A stretch of DNA of 64,000 bases, taken from NCBI GenBank assembly GCA_021464245.1, contig JADCRB010000016.1:3775250-3839249 (forward strand), written 5' to 3'. Positions 10,001 through 20,110 of the stretch are shown here, in pieces (the stretch's first letter is position 1; every line of letters starts with the position of its first letter). Made by a program: the position numbers and the translations under genes. Source of the DNA: Carallia brachiata. Taxonomy: Eukaryota; Streptophyta; Magnoliopsida; Malpighiales; Rhizophoraceae. The notes below the pieces were generated by a model. It saw only the letters and a program-made list of their open reading frames with translations. It had not been told where the DNA came from and made no database searches.

Positions 10001-10743
10001 GGTGCAACGACTTTTGCAGCACTACCTTAACTTTGGCGACACTTGTTGGTCATCGCCTCGTTTGTCTTTTATGGCAAAAAGAGACCTAAAGGGACCCCCA
10101 CCTAATCCAACATATCATCTTTTTGACTTTTGCACACAAAAAAAAAAAAGAGGAGCTTTTATTGTGTGTATATTCCTTGCATTCTCAAGTCACAAAACTC
10201 ACACCTCAGCTCTTCTTTCTCTCTGAAGAGGGGTGATAGCTAGTCCTTGTTCTCTCTTTTTCAAGAAATTCTCTGATGAAAAAGCTGGAGATACACAAGA
10301 AATATACGTTCTCTTCGAAGGATCCTTAAAAGCCCTCAAATTTTAGCCTCTGATGCTATCATGGTCAATGAAGTTCCAACCACTCTCCTTTATTTGCATA
10401 TATCCCAATAAGCCAAAAAGTTGTGATCATCCTCACGTGTTCTCAAATGCGGTGATGGACAAAGAAGTCCCAACTACTCTCCTTACGTCGTGACGTAAAG
10501 AAGAATAATAACTATAGCCTGTCTCTTTATGCGCAGGCCTTGAAGTTCCATGGTATTGAACCTAATCCATGAAACTTTGGGTTCTATGAAAAAATGCTTT
10601 GTGAGCTTCTAATTTCAATATCAGTTGGGTTAATCAGAATTAAAGACTTCAAAATTCAATGATCAAACTTCATGCTGAACTTCAAGACTTGATTCAAATC
10701 GCGTCCCAATATTTCCCCTGCCAAGCCTTGAAGTGGGGGAATT
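10001..10743 (+). mobile_element. 3' part of the captured segment, tail and polypurine tract
   Basis: Sequence shared by all WOX-bearing copies. It includes a TATATTCC-like box and CT-rich leader (about 10,160-10,220), then a degenerate frame whose ATG is ATA here (10,227). An ACGT double site lies at 10,493-10,508. From about 10,630 it is the ordinary family L tail, ending in the polypurine tract AAGTGGGGGA near 10,731-10,741. Confidence 0.6.
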
Positions 10744-11618
10744 TTCAAACGCCAAAAAAAAAAAAGCATGATGGCCATGCAATGGCGAGCCACCTAATGC
10801 ATGCATGCAAGTTCAATGGCCGGTTACCTAAAAAGTGTGCAAATTCAAAGGTCGGCTAGTTGTGCCAGTAGTACTTTTCCCTTTTTGTGGCTCATTGCCT
10901 ATAAATAGGCAATGTGTCAAGCCATCCAGCATCATCAATTGGAGAAAAACTTGCAAAACATTGCAAAAACCAAAATCTCATTCCCCCCTTAGCTACGTTT
11001 TTGTGTTTTGGGCCTATACTCTTTGAATGCCATTAAGTACGATCTTCCATATTAAAGGTCCAAAATATTTAATATACTCATTTCCAAAAATATTTTGGGT
11101 GTGTGCTCTCCAGTCGCCTCAAATTGGGATCTGCGAAAGTAAAATATTAAAGTATTAAATATCTGTCTGAGATTAAGTCTTCTACGGCCGTCAGCGGAGT
11201 CAGTCCATCTGAGATCAAGCCCCTACAGCCCTAAGTAGAGATAAACCAGTCCGAGTGGGATCAAGCCCTAACCCTCAGTGGAGTCAAATCAGTCCACCAT
11301 ATGGTCCTCACCAGAATCCAGCTAATTCGATGAGATCAAGTCTCTATGACCCTCACAAGAGTTACGACATCCCCCTTAGATCAAGCCTCGACTCTCAGTA
11401 GAATTTATTTCCCGCAGTTCAAGATCACGCTATAGAAATTTTTCTCTTTCTATCAAGATCAAGCCTACGCGGCCCTTGACAACATAAAAAAAGGAGCATT
11501 AATTGGAAGATCACACAGAGACCCACCCTACATAAATTTTAAATTTTCACTTGTAATTTTTAGTTGCATTTTTTGAGCCCTCACTAGTCAAGGATCGAAA
11601 CTTACAGCCCTCATTACA
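10744..11618 (+). mobile_element. Family L LTR shared between two internal regions
   Basis: The start is degenerate (TTTTCAAACG for TGTAAACACC). TATAAATA lies at about 10,900-10,907 in CCTATAAATAGGC. The LTR minisatellite covers about 11,160-11,400 and the end is CATTACA (11,618). A polypurine tract lies on the left and leader plus segment B on the right, so it serves two consecutive internal regions. Confidence 0.75.
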
Positions 11619-12024
11619 AAGTTTGGCATGCTTGGTGGTATCTCTCTACTCCCATCTTTTACTCCTTAAAAAAAAAAAAAAGGTTGGTGGCATAGTGGCA
11701 ATTTCATGGCCTATAGGCCATGAAATGACCAACGCCAACACAACCCCAGCAGTAAAAAGGAAAAAGAATGGGGGCAGGAATCTAGCGCTTCACTCGCACT
11801 AAGGAAGAGTAAGACCTCTTCTGCCAGCCAAAAAACGACTGCTCCATCGCCTGCCAATTACCATACCTGGGTACGTACATCCACAAATTTGCGCATAAAC
11901 ACGGTTCCTCGCTGCCGAAAAAAAAATTAAAATAGAGAAACTACAGCTCACACAGTAGCAAAATCTCTCACATAACTTTCTTACCAAATGGAGAAATCGA
12001 CCGTCCACCCCAACCAAAGTTGGG
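11619..12024 (+). mobile_element. Leader and gag-less segment B
   Basis: The primer-binding-site-like TTTGGCATGCTTGGTGG starts at 11,621. The leader contains a perfect 26-bp palindrome (11,701-11,726). Segment B follows from about 11,745 with its polypurine-like GTTGGGGGCAAGG near 12,019. Coding potential is not conserved among copies. Confidence 0.65.
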
Positions 12025-12351
12025 GGCAAGGCATCAAATCAAAGTCCAAATCCTCAACTTGGGCTCAAACCCAGACTTAAAGCCCAAATCCAAATTCTGG
12101 CCTCAAGTCCAAATCTAGATTCGATGGTAAAGCCCAAACCCTGACTCAAAACCCAAATCCAAATTCTAGCTCAAAATCTAAATTCAGACCAAAATTTAAA
12201 GCTCAAATCCAAACTCGGGTTCAAAGCCCCAACTCAAATTTTGGCCTAAAGTCCAAATCAAAATTCGGGGACAGACCTCAATCCCGAGCCCAAAACCCAA
12301 AATTCAAACTCTAGCTCAAAGTTCAAATCTGGACCCAAATCCAAACTCGTG
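12025..12351 (+). repeat. CCAAATC-type tandem repeat
   Basis: Plus-oriented array following segment B. It ends at about 12,351, where minus-oriented minisatellite begins: an inversion junction within repeat DNA. Confidence 0.85.
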
Positions 12352-12570
12352 CTATGTAGGAGTCTGGATTTGTTGTTTATCTATTTACCTTTTATACTCG
12401 TTCGATGTAGGAGTCTGTTGTTGTGCTGTCACCTTTTATACTCGTGTGAGGTTGGAGTCTTCTTCAGGTGTTTGGTTGTTCGCATTTTATACTCATTCGG
12501 GCAAGAGTGTGCTTCAGTTGTTCGCCTTTTACACTCGTGCGAGGCAAGGAGTCTATTGTTTTATTGCAGT
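12352..12570 (-). repeat. Short TATAAAAGG minisatellite
   Basis: About five units, minus-oriented. Most of the array is missing, presumably lost at the inversion join. Confidence 0.8.
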
Positions 12571-13079
12571 TATAGTTGTTAACTAAGGCTTTGAGTTAAG
12601 GTTTGGGTTTTACCCCTAAATCTGGATTTGAACTTTAGGCCGAAATTTGGGTTTAGGCTTTGAGCCCGAGTTTGGATTTATTGGCTTTGGAGATTTGGAC
12701 TTGAACTAGAATTTAGTTTTGGGCTTTGATGCTTTGGGATTTGGATTTGACGCTTCGGGATTTGGATTTGACTTTGGGTTTATTCAGGCTTGTACATGTG
12801 CTTCAGAATTTGTTTTTGGTTTTTTTCCCTTTTTTTTGAATTTTGAATTTTTTTTCTTTTTTTGAAGTTTTTTTCTTGAAATTTTTTTCTTTTTTTTTTT
12901 TTTTGCTTTTTTTTTCTGATTTTTTTACATAGTAACACTTTAGAAGTTTACCGCTTGATCAAGCTAGGTTGGAATGCATTTCTTGGTCTGACAGCGTGTA
13001 AGCATAGATTCATGCCGACTTCCCTCTGACGGATTTGAAGAAACGGTGGTCTAGTTGGCTAAGGCTACATCTTTCCTGT
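12571..13079 (-). repeat. CCAAATC repeats, A-rich block and 3' end of gag internal region
   Basis: Plus-strand GGATTTGG repeats (to about 12,790) lead into a T-rich stretch (12,820-12,930) of runs broken by C or GC. Then comes about 150 bp of conserved non-coding sequence downstream of gag. This order matches 60,521-61,020 in opposite orientation. Confidence 0.7.
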
Positions 13080-14522
13080 TTAAATGATTTTATTTTGATT
13101 TATGAGCTTCAAGATCAGCTCCTTTAAGACAAAGCACTTCTCAATTGGATGGCTAACAGTGCGGTGATACCTACAAAATTTTGGATCATTGACGTGATCC
13201 TTTTGATTGCGTTGTTTGAGTTCCGTGAGCTTGATCAGCTTAGCTTCCAAAAGTTGATCGAGGATGTCTGAAACATCAGAGTCAGGGAATAGATACTTCT
13301 TCTGTTTTAACTCTTGCAACATTGTTTTTGTCTTGTTGTTTTTGTTGAATTGTTGGCACTGGAGGGCTCACTTTTGTTTTAACTCTTACCTTTGTTGGTG
13401 AAGTATCAACGACCATCACTTCGTTACCCCCATGCCGGTCTAGTTGGATGGGAACTGTGCCCCCAGAGATTTTGATGCTTATCTCCATGTAATTGGCGCG
13501 AGTCACCAAGTCTTCGAAAGTTTAAGGTTTGATGCCCTGCAAGATGTATAGCGGCTCCCAGTGCATCCCTTGAATGCACATTTCCATCGCAGAAGTCTCC
13601 GTCAGATGATCTTTACAATATAAGTTGAGAGTACACCCTCTGTTTATGTATTCGACGACAGACTCTCCTTTCTTTTATTTGGTTCTAGTAAGCTCCATCA
13701 TACTTACTGTTCGAAGGTTGTTGAAAAATATGTTGAGAAACTCGTGTTGCAGCAGCTCCCAATTGTCAATTGATTTTTGTTCAAGGTTTATGAACCAGGT
13801 AAAGGTGGTGTCCTTGAGTGAATGAACAAACTGCTTAACCAAAAGGTAGTTGTAGGTTCCTTCATTGTTGCAGGTTTCGACGAAGTGAGCAACATGTTGC
13901 TTAGGATCACCTCGTCCATTGAATTATTGAAACTTGGGCTATTGGTAGCCTAAGGGCATGCTGAGGTCTTCAATTCATCTTGTGTACGGTTTGACATACA
14001 TTTGTGAACATTGAAATGGTACACTTTGTTGCAGGCGGATTGTATTGGCTATAATGTCTTGTAATTGTTGGACAGATAGTAAAGCAACAGAATTTGAAGG
14101 CGGTAGTTATGTGGGACTGCTTTGTTGTTTTTCTGTCATAAAAGTGTTGGCTAGAGTTGCTTCTGTAGTGTTGACATACATTTGTGAATATTGAAATGGT
14201 ACACTTTGTTGTAGGCGGATTGTATTGGCTATAATGTCCTGTAATTGTTGGACAGATAGTAAAGCAATAGAATTTGAAGGCGGTAGTTATGTGGGACTGC
14301 TTTGTTGTTTTTCTTTCATAAAAGTGTTGGCTAGAGTTGCTTCTATAGTGAAACCAGGTGGATATGGCTGCTCCTCGCTAGTTTTATGATCAACTTGTAT
14401 TGGAGCCTTTCCTTTGAGACGGGTGATCTATTGATCGTTTTCCTCCAAAGCTTTAATTAACTTGGAAATTTTGTTTCCAATTTTGCAATGCTGTATTTCG
14501 TGTTGGCTGTGCTTGTCTTCAT
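13080..14522 (-). pseudogene. gag: Ty3/gypsy-type gag pseudogene with in-frame duplication
   Basis: ATG at 14522-14520, stop at 13,080. It encodes retrotransposon Gag, the structural protein packaging element RNA. The N-terminal coiled-coil region is frameshifted early. The Retrotrans_gag core lies around 13,560-13,990. Near the C-terminus CRYH, HP and KC form C-X2-H-X4-H-X4-C, a zinc-knuckle spacing with H for the second C. The motif TVPIQLDRHGG is intact, and a W that is a stop in the three other copies is retained. A 180-bp direct duplication (13,991-14,170 and 14,171-14,350) adds 60 codons. Frameshifts break the whole frame. No protease or pol follows. Confidence 0.8.
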
Positions 14523-14620
14523 GACTGCAACAACGTAGGTGTTGGATTCTTGCTTAATTTTTTTTCTTTTAGGAGCAAAAGATGGGAAGGAGAGAAGTCT
14601 CACCAGGCGTGCCAAAAAAT
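14523..14620 (-). mobile_element. Leader before gag
   Basis: A-rich leader and primer-binding-site-like region between LTR and gag, read on the minus strand. It parallels 59,148-59,240 and 63,266-63,357. Confidence 0.6.
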
Positions 14621-15943
14621 TGTAAAGGGACCATAAATTTCGAGTCTAAAATAGTTAGGTTTCGAAAATGCATATACAAATTACAAATAAAACTTTAAAA
14701 TTTATATGTGGTTGATCTCTGTGTGATCCTTCGATTAATGCTCTTGTGTGATGTCGTCAAGTGCCACGTAAGCTTGATCTTGACAGAAAGAGGTTAAATT
14801 TCCATAGCTTGTTCTTGAACTGTAGGAACAAATTCTATTGAGGACCGAGCTTGATCTCAGGTGGATGCTGCAACTCTGGTGAGGGTCATAGAGACTTGAT
14901 CTCAATCGAATAGGCTCGATTCTGGTGAGGGCCATATGGGCTTCATCTCAAATGGATTGGTTTGACTTCACTGAGGACCGAGGCTTGATGCCACTCAGAC
15001 TGGTTTAGTTCTGCCAAGGGCTGTAGGGACTTGATCTCAAATGGACTAGCTCCACTAAGGGCTGTAGGAGACTTAATCTCATATAGATATTTAGTATTTT
15101 AATATTTTAGGTTTTTACTTTGGCAGATTCTAATCTAAGGCGACCAATGAGCATATACCCAAAATATATTTGGACATGAGTGTATTAAATATTTTGGACC
15201 TTTACTCTAGAAGATCGCAAATAACGTCTAGAGAGTATACACCTAAAGCATGAAAACGTAGAGTGAGAGGAATGAGATTTTGGTGTTTGCAATCTTTTGA
15301 AAGCTTTTTTTTTATTGATGATGCTGCATATAGGCAATGAGCCATAAAAAGGCATAAGTACCACCGCCATAAAGCCGACCATTGAATTTGCACACTTATC
15401 AAGTGGACTAGTTTCGCTGAGGGAATGAACCACAAAAAGGGACAAGTACCACCGCCATAAGTAGCTGACCCTTGAACTTGCACACTTATCTGGTGGACTA
15501 GCTTCGTTGAGGGCTGTAGGGGCATATTCTCAGGCGGACATTAATATTTAAATATTTTGGATTTTTGCTCTTGCAGATCCCAATCAGTAGTGACTAGAGA
15601 GTATATGCCTAAAATATGCTTTCAAATGAGTATATTAAATATTTTGGGCCTTAACTCTTGAAGATCACACTTAATGGCGTCTACAAAGCATACGCCAAAA
15701 TACAAAAACGTATGGGAGGAAAAGTTTTAAAACTTTTGGCCCCTTGAAATTATTTTCGCTGGCTTGCTTTCTTAGTTGTCCAAGATTGTTTATTGGTGTT
15801 TGGCCTATTTATAGGCCTCTAAACAAACCACTTCCTCTCTCTGTTTTTTTCTTAAAATTTTATAAATACCTTCCTTTTGTTATTTTTATAAATACATTGG
15901 CCAAAAACTTTATTTCCTTTTTAAAAAAAAAACCATGTTTACA
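14621..15943 (-). mobile_element. Composite of two minus LTRs with an internal 88-bp duplication
   Basis: The first LTR begins TGTAAAGG at 14,621 and runs through its minisatellite to a U3 piece near 15,400. There it is joined to the minisatellite of another LTR. A stretch of about 88 bp around this join occurs twice (about 15,335-15,423 and 15,424-15,514). The second LTR continues with its TATA region (GCCTATTTATAGGC near 15,810) and ends TGTTTACA at 15,936-15,943. Confidence 0.7.
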
Positions 15944-15950
15944 AATGATT

Positions 15951-16810
15951 TGTAATTACATAAAAAAAAACAAAACAGAGAAAAAGATTCAAAGGTCGAT
16001 TTGCCGACGTTTGAATGATAATAATATTAAAAAAAATTAGTTGCACATTGACCATTCCATGGCCTATAAATAGGCCATGGAAATGGCCAGCCTTGGATAG
16101 CCGAGAGAAGCGAGGTAGAATTGGAAGCAAAGCATTACAATTCTTTTGCTTCTACATTTTCCCCCTACGTTTTCGTATTTTCAGTGTATACTCTCTGGAC
16201 GCCAATATGTGCAATCTTCAAGAGTAAAAGTCCTAAATATTTAATATACTCATTTCTAAGCATATTTTGAGTATATGCACTTCATTCACTCCTAATGGAG
16301 ATTTGTAAGAGTAAAATTCCAAAATATTAAAATATTCAGCATTTGTCTGAGATTAAGTCTCCTACGACCCTCAATAAAGCTAGTCCATCTGAGATTAAGC
16401 TCATACGGCCCTCAGCGAAGCTAAACAAATCCGGGTGGAATCGAGCCCCAGCCCTTAGTGGGATCAAACCAGTCCATCTGAGATCAAGTCCATACAGCCC
16501 TCACTAGAATCAAGCAAATCCGATTGAAATCAAGTCTTTATGACCCTCACCGGAATTACAACATCCCCATGGGATCAAGCCTCGGCCCTCAGCGCAATTT
16601 TTTTCCTATAGTTCAAGAGCAAGCTATGGAAATTCATCTTCTTTCATTCAAGATCGAGCCTACCTGGCCCTTGACAAAATTACACAAGAGCATTAATTGG
16701 AAGATCACACAAAGATATGCCTGCCTAAATTTTAAACTTTTATTTGTAACTTGTATCTGTATCTTCGAAGCCTAACTTTTTCAAACTCGAAACTTACAAT
16801 CCTGTTTACA
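15951..16810 (+). mobile_element. 5' LTR of the 16-19 kb element
   Basis: Starts TGTAATTACA, ends TGTTTACA (16,803-16,810). U3 holds the TATA box; the LTR minisatellite (units about 50-57 bp around CTACGGCCCTCAGCGGAGC) spans about 16,345-16,600; the final part contains GAGCATTAATTGGA. The primer-binding-site-like TTTTTGGCACA follows at 16,812. Confidence 0.85.
16057..16080 (+). promoter_or_regulatory. TATA box inside a near-perfect palindrome
   Basis: TATAAATA (16,065-16,072) sits at the centre of two 11-bp inverted arms, CCATGGCCTAT and ATAGGCCATGG, two bases apart. The opposite strand therefore reads TATTTATA at the same place. The minus LTR at 43,991-44,020 has 14-bp arms of the same design. 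It is probably the element's core promoter, judged by position in U3. Confidence 0.7.
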
Positions 16811-17214
16811 ATTTTTGGCACATTCGGTGGGCCCTCTTTGGCTCCCATTTTTGCTCCTTTAAAGAAAAAAAGAGGTTGTTGCACAGTGGCCATTTCATCG
16901 GACATGAAATGGCCAACACCAACACAACCCTCAGAGCAAAAAGAAAAAAAAAATAGGGGCAGGAATTCGGCACTTGACTCGTACCAAAGAAGAGTAAGAC
17001 CTCCTCTATCTGCAAAAAGACGACTGCTCCATCACCTACCCTACCTGAGTACGCAGGTCCACAAACTCGTGCATAGACATAGTTCCTCGCTACCCAAAAA
17101 AAAAAAAATTATATATATATATATATATAAACTACAGCTCACACAGTAGCAAAATCTCTCACCTGATTCTCTTGCCAAATGGAGAAGTCAACCGTCTACC
17201 TCGATCGAAGTTGA
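16811..17214 (+). mobile_element. Leader and segment B
   Basis: Primer-binding-site-like start, A-rich leader with CCATTTCATCGGACATGAAATGG (imperfect inverted repeat, about 16,889-16,911), then segment B. It includes an (AT)n run at about 17,109-17,129. No conserved ORF. Confidence 0.65.
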
Positions 17215-17612
17215 GGTCAAGGCATCAAATGAAAGCCCAAATCCTCAACACGGACTCAAACTCGGAACCGAAGCCCAAATCCAAATTCTAGCCTAAAGTC
17301 CAAATTCAGATTTGAGGGCAAAGCCCAAACCCCGACTCAAAACCCAAATCCAAATTCCAACTCAAAGTCCAAATTCTCAAATCCAAACTCAGGTTCAAAG
17401 CCTCAACTCAACTTCCGACCTAAAGTCCAAATCGAGATTCGGGGACAGACCTCAAACTCTGGCCGAAAACCCAAACTCAAACTTCAGCTCAAAGTCCAAA
17501 TCTGAACCCAAATCCAAACTCATACTCAAAATCCAAATCCAAATTTTGACCAAAAGTCCAAATCCAGATTCAGTGGCAAAGCCCAAACCTAAACTCAAAG
17601 CCCCAGTTAATA
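17215..17612 (+). repeat. CCAAATC-type tandem repeat
   Basis: About 400 bp of irregular AAAGCCCAAATCCAAAC units, plus-oriented, in the standard position before the minisatellite. Confidence 0.9.
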
Positions 17613-18535
17613 ACTACAATAGTTAAAAATACAAACTCCTTGCCCACACGAATGTAAAAGGCGATACGGCAACAACAACAAATCCACATTCTTGCCTCGT
17701 ACGAGTATAAAAGGCAACAACACAGTCCAACACTCTTGCCTCACACAAGTATTAAAGGCAATCAACTGAGGCAGACTCCTATCTCGCACGAGCATAAAAG
17801 GCGACAACTCAGCAACAAAGCACAGTCCTACATCGCAAGAGTATAAAAGGCGACAACACAGCTCAAAAATCTTACCTCGCACGAGTGTAAAAGGTGACAG
17901 TTCAACAACAAATTCACACTCCTACCTCGCACAAGTATAAAAGGTTAATAGTTCAACAATCCAGTCTCCTACCTCATACGAGTATAAAAGGCAACAATAT
18001 AACAGTAGACTCTTGCCTCGCACAAGTATAAAAGGCAACAACTCAGACTCCTTGTCCACACGAGTATAAAAGGCAAGATGACAATAACAATAAAAGCATA
18101 CTCCTTACCCACACAAGTACAAAACGTGAGATGACAACGCCAAAACATACTCCTTGCCCACATGAGTATAAAATGTGAGACGACAACAACAACGATAAAC
18201 TCATGCCTCGTATGAGTATAAAAGGCGACAAACCAACAATAGACTCCTACCTCACACGAGTATAAAAGGTAAACAGCTCAGAAAGAAAAGCAAACTCCTG
18301 CATCACACGAGTACAAAAGGTGAATAGCTCAACAACAAATCCAGTCTCCTGCCTCGCACGAGTATAAAAGGCAACAACCCAATAACACACTCCTACTTCG
18401 CACGAGTATAAAATGCAACAATTCAGTAGCAAAGCATACTCCTAGTCTACACAAGTATAAAAATTGAGACGACAACAACCACACAAGCCTTAGTCTAAAA
18501 CTCCTTGCCTGCACGTGTATAAACTATGAACGACA
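17613..18535 (+). repeat. TATAAAAGG minisatellite, about 19 units
   Basis: About 19 units of 40-55 bp, most with the CTCGCACGAGTATAAAAGG core. Unit length and the AACAACA spacer vary. Antisense translation gives long repetitive frames, which I treat as artefacts. Confidence 0.9.
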
Positions 18536-18650
18536 CTAGAAAATCAAAACGAAAGACTTCAAGACATCTTAAGCTTCAAGCTAGGCTTCAAGACACGATT
18601 CAGATTGCGTCCCAAGGTTCTGCCTCACCAAGCCTTGAAGTGGGGCCAGT
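18536..18650 (+). promoter_or_regulatory. 3' tail and polypurine tract
   Basis: The conserved tail (AGACTTCAAGACATC...) ends with AAGTGGGGCCAGT directly before TGTAAACACA. By position this is the polypurine tract priming plus-strand DNA synthesis. One G of the usual GGGGG run is missing. Confidence 0.7.
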
Positions 18651-19441
18651 TGTAAACACATAAGAAATAAAAAATAAAAAAAGAAACGGGAGAAAGATTC
18701 ACAGGTCGACAAACCAACCTCTGAAACTTCAAAGATCAATTTACCAACTTTTGAATGATATTAATGTTAAAAAAAAAAATCAATTGCGCAAAGGCCATGG
18801 AAATGGTCAGCCTTGGAAAGCTGAGAAAAGCGAGGTAGAATTGGAAGCAAAGCATTACAATTCATTTGTTTCTATATTTTCCCCCTACATTTTCGTATTT
18901 TCAGCGTATACTCTCTGGACGCCATTAAGTGCGATCTTCAAGAGTAAAAGTCCAAAATATTTAGTATACTCATTTCTAAGCATTTTTTGGGTATATGCTC
19001 TTCGGTCACTGCTAATGGAGATCTGCGAGAGTAAAAATTAAAATATTAAAATGTTAAACATCTGTTTGAGATTAAGCTTCCTTTGTCCCATAAGGAAGCC
19101 AGTGCATCTGAGATTAAGCCCATACAGCCCTCATCGAGCTAAACTAGTCCATGTGGGATCAAGCCCTAACCCTCAGTGAAGTCAAACCAATCCATCTTAG
19201 ATCAAGCTCATACGATTCTCACCAGAATCAAGCCAATCTGATTGAGATCAAGTCTGTATGACCCTCATTGGAGTTACGACATCCCTCTGAGATCAGGCCT
19301 TGGCCCTTAGTGGAATTTATTTCTTACAGCTCAAGAGCAAGCTGTAGAAATTCATCCTCTTTCGTTCAAAATCAAGCCTACCTGTCCCTTGACAAAATCA
19401 CACATAAGCATTAATCGGAGGATCACACAAAAATCAACCCC
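18651..19441 (+). mobile_element. 3' LTR lacking the TATA box and 3' end
   Basis: Starts TGTAAACACATAAG. The segment corresponding to CATGGCCTATAAATAGGC of its partner LTR is absent: AAAGGCCATGGAAATGG follows directly (about 18,795), as from deletion between short GGCCATGG-like repeats. The LTR is truncated at about 19,441. Confidence 0.75.
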
Positions 19442-19903
19442 AAAAATTGTAATGGGGGACGTAAGTTTCTAGCATTAAACAGTTAGGCCTCAAAAAATAT
19501 CAATACAAATTACAAGTAAAAATTTAAAATTTATGTGGGGTCAATTTCTATGTGATCCTCCGATTAATGCTCCTTTTTTATGTCGTCAAGGTCACGTAGG
19601 CTTGATCTTGACAGAAAGAGATAAATTTCGGCAGTATGATCTTGAGTTGCAAAAAAAATATTCCACTAAGGGTTGAGGCTTGATCTTAGGGGAATGCAGC
19701 AACTCTAGTGAGGGTTGTAGAGACTTGATCCCGTCAAATTGGCTTGATTTTGGTGAGGGCCGTATGGGCTTAATCTGTGATGGATTGATTTGACTCCACT
19801 AAGGGTTGGGCATTAATCCCACTCGGATTGGTTTAGCTTCGTTGAGGGTTGCAGGGGCTTGATCTTAAATGCACTGGCTCTACTGAGAGCCGTAGGAGGC
19901 TTA
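19442..19903 (-). mobile_element. Left part of a minus LTR split by the Harbinger element
   Basis: Begins ATTGTAATGG (LTR end on the minus strand) and runs through the minisatellite to AGGAGGCTTA. The same LTR resumes at 30,121. Together they form one LTR with 10.2 kb inserted. Confidence 0.8.
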
Positions 19904-20110
19904 CACTCTGTTTGGAATACAAAAGAGGTGGGGAGAGAAAGTGGAGAGAAAGAAAGTGATGAGAAAGAAAGTGGAGGGAGTGACTGAAATTTTCTCTTAT
20001 ACTGAGTGACAAGAGAAATGTGAGGAAGGAAAGTAAAGAGAAAATAATGATTTGTTTGGATATGAGGAGAAAGCGGAGAGAAAGTGAAGAGAAAGAAAAT
20101 TATTTAATTG
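19904..20110. repeat. Harbinger 5' terminal and subterminal repeats
   Basis: After the terminal CACTCTGTTTGGA come several GGAGAGAAAG-type repeats. A second terminus-like stretch, TTTGTTTGGATATGAGGAG, starts about 20,050 with the same GAGAAAGCGGAGAGAAAG continuation, as if the terminus had been duplicated about 145 bp inward. Subterminal repeats often bind the transposase or the Myb partner. Confidence 0.6.

Larger units (their letters stand above)
15951..19441 (+). mobile_element. Complete gag-less family L element
   Basis: 5' LTR 15951-16810, leader and segment B to about 17,214, CCAAATC array to 17,612, TATAAAAGG minisatellite to about 18,535, tail and polypurine tract to 18,650, and 3' LTR from 18,651. 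About 3.5 kb with no coding sequence, comparable in kind to LARD/TRIM-like non-autonomous retroelements. The 3' LTR lacks its last 100 bp or so because minus LTR sequence takes over at about 19,442, so a target duplication cannot be tested. Confidence 0.8.

Noticed and set aside
12820..12930. T-rich block as a LINE or SINE poly(A) tail
   Set aside because: It lies at a fixed internal position of family L elements, between post-gag sequence and the CCAAATC array, and recurs in both orientations with the element.
17613..18535. Regular spaced repeats that resemble a CRISPR array
   Set aside because: Unit lengths vary (40-55 bp), spacers are themselves repeated, no cas genes occur and the DNA is plant nuclear. 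It is a retroelement minisatellite.
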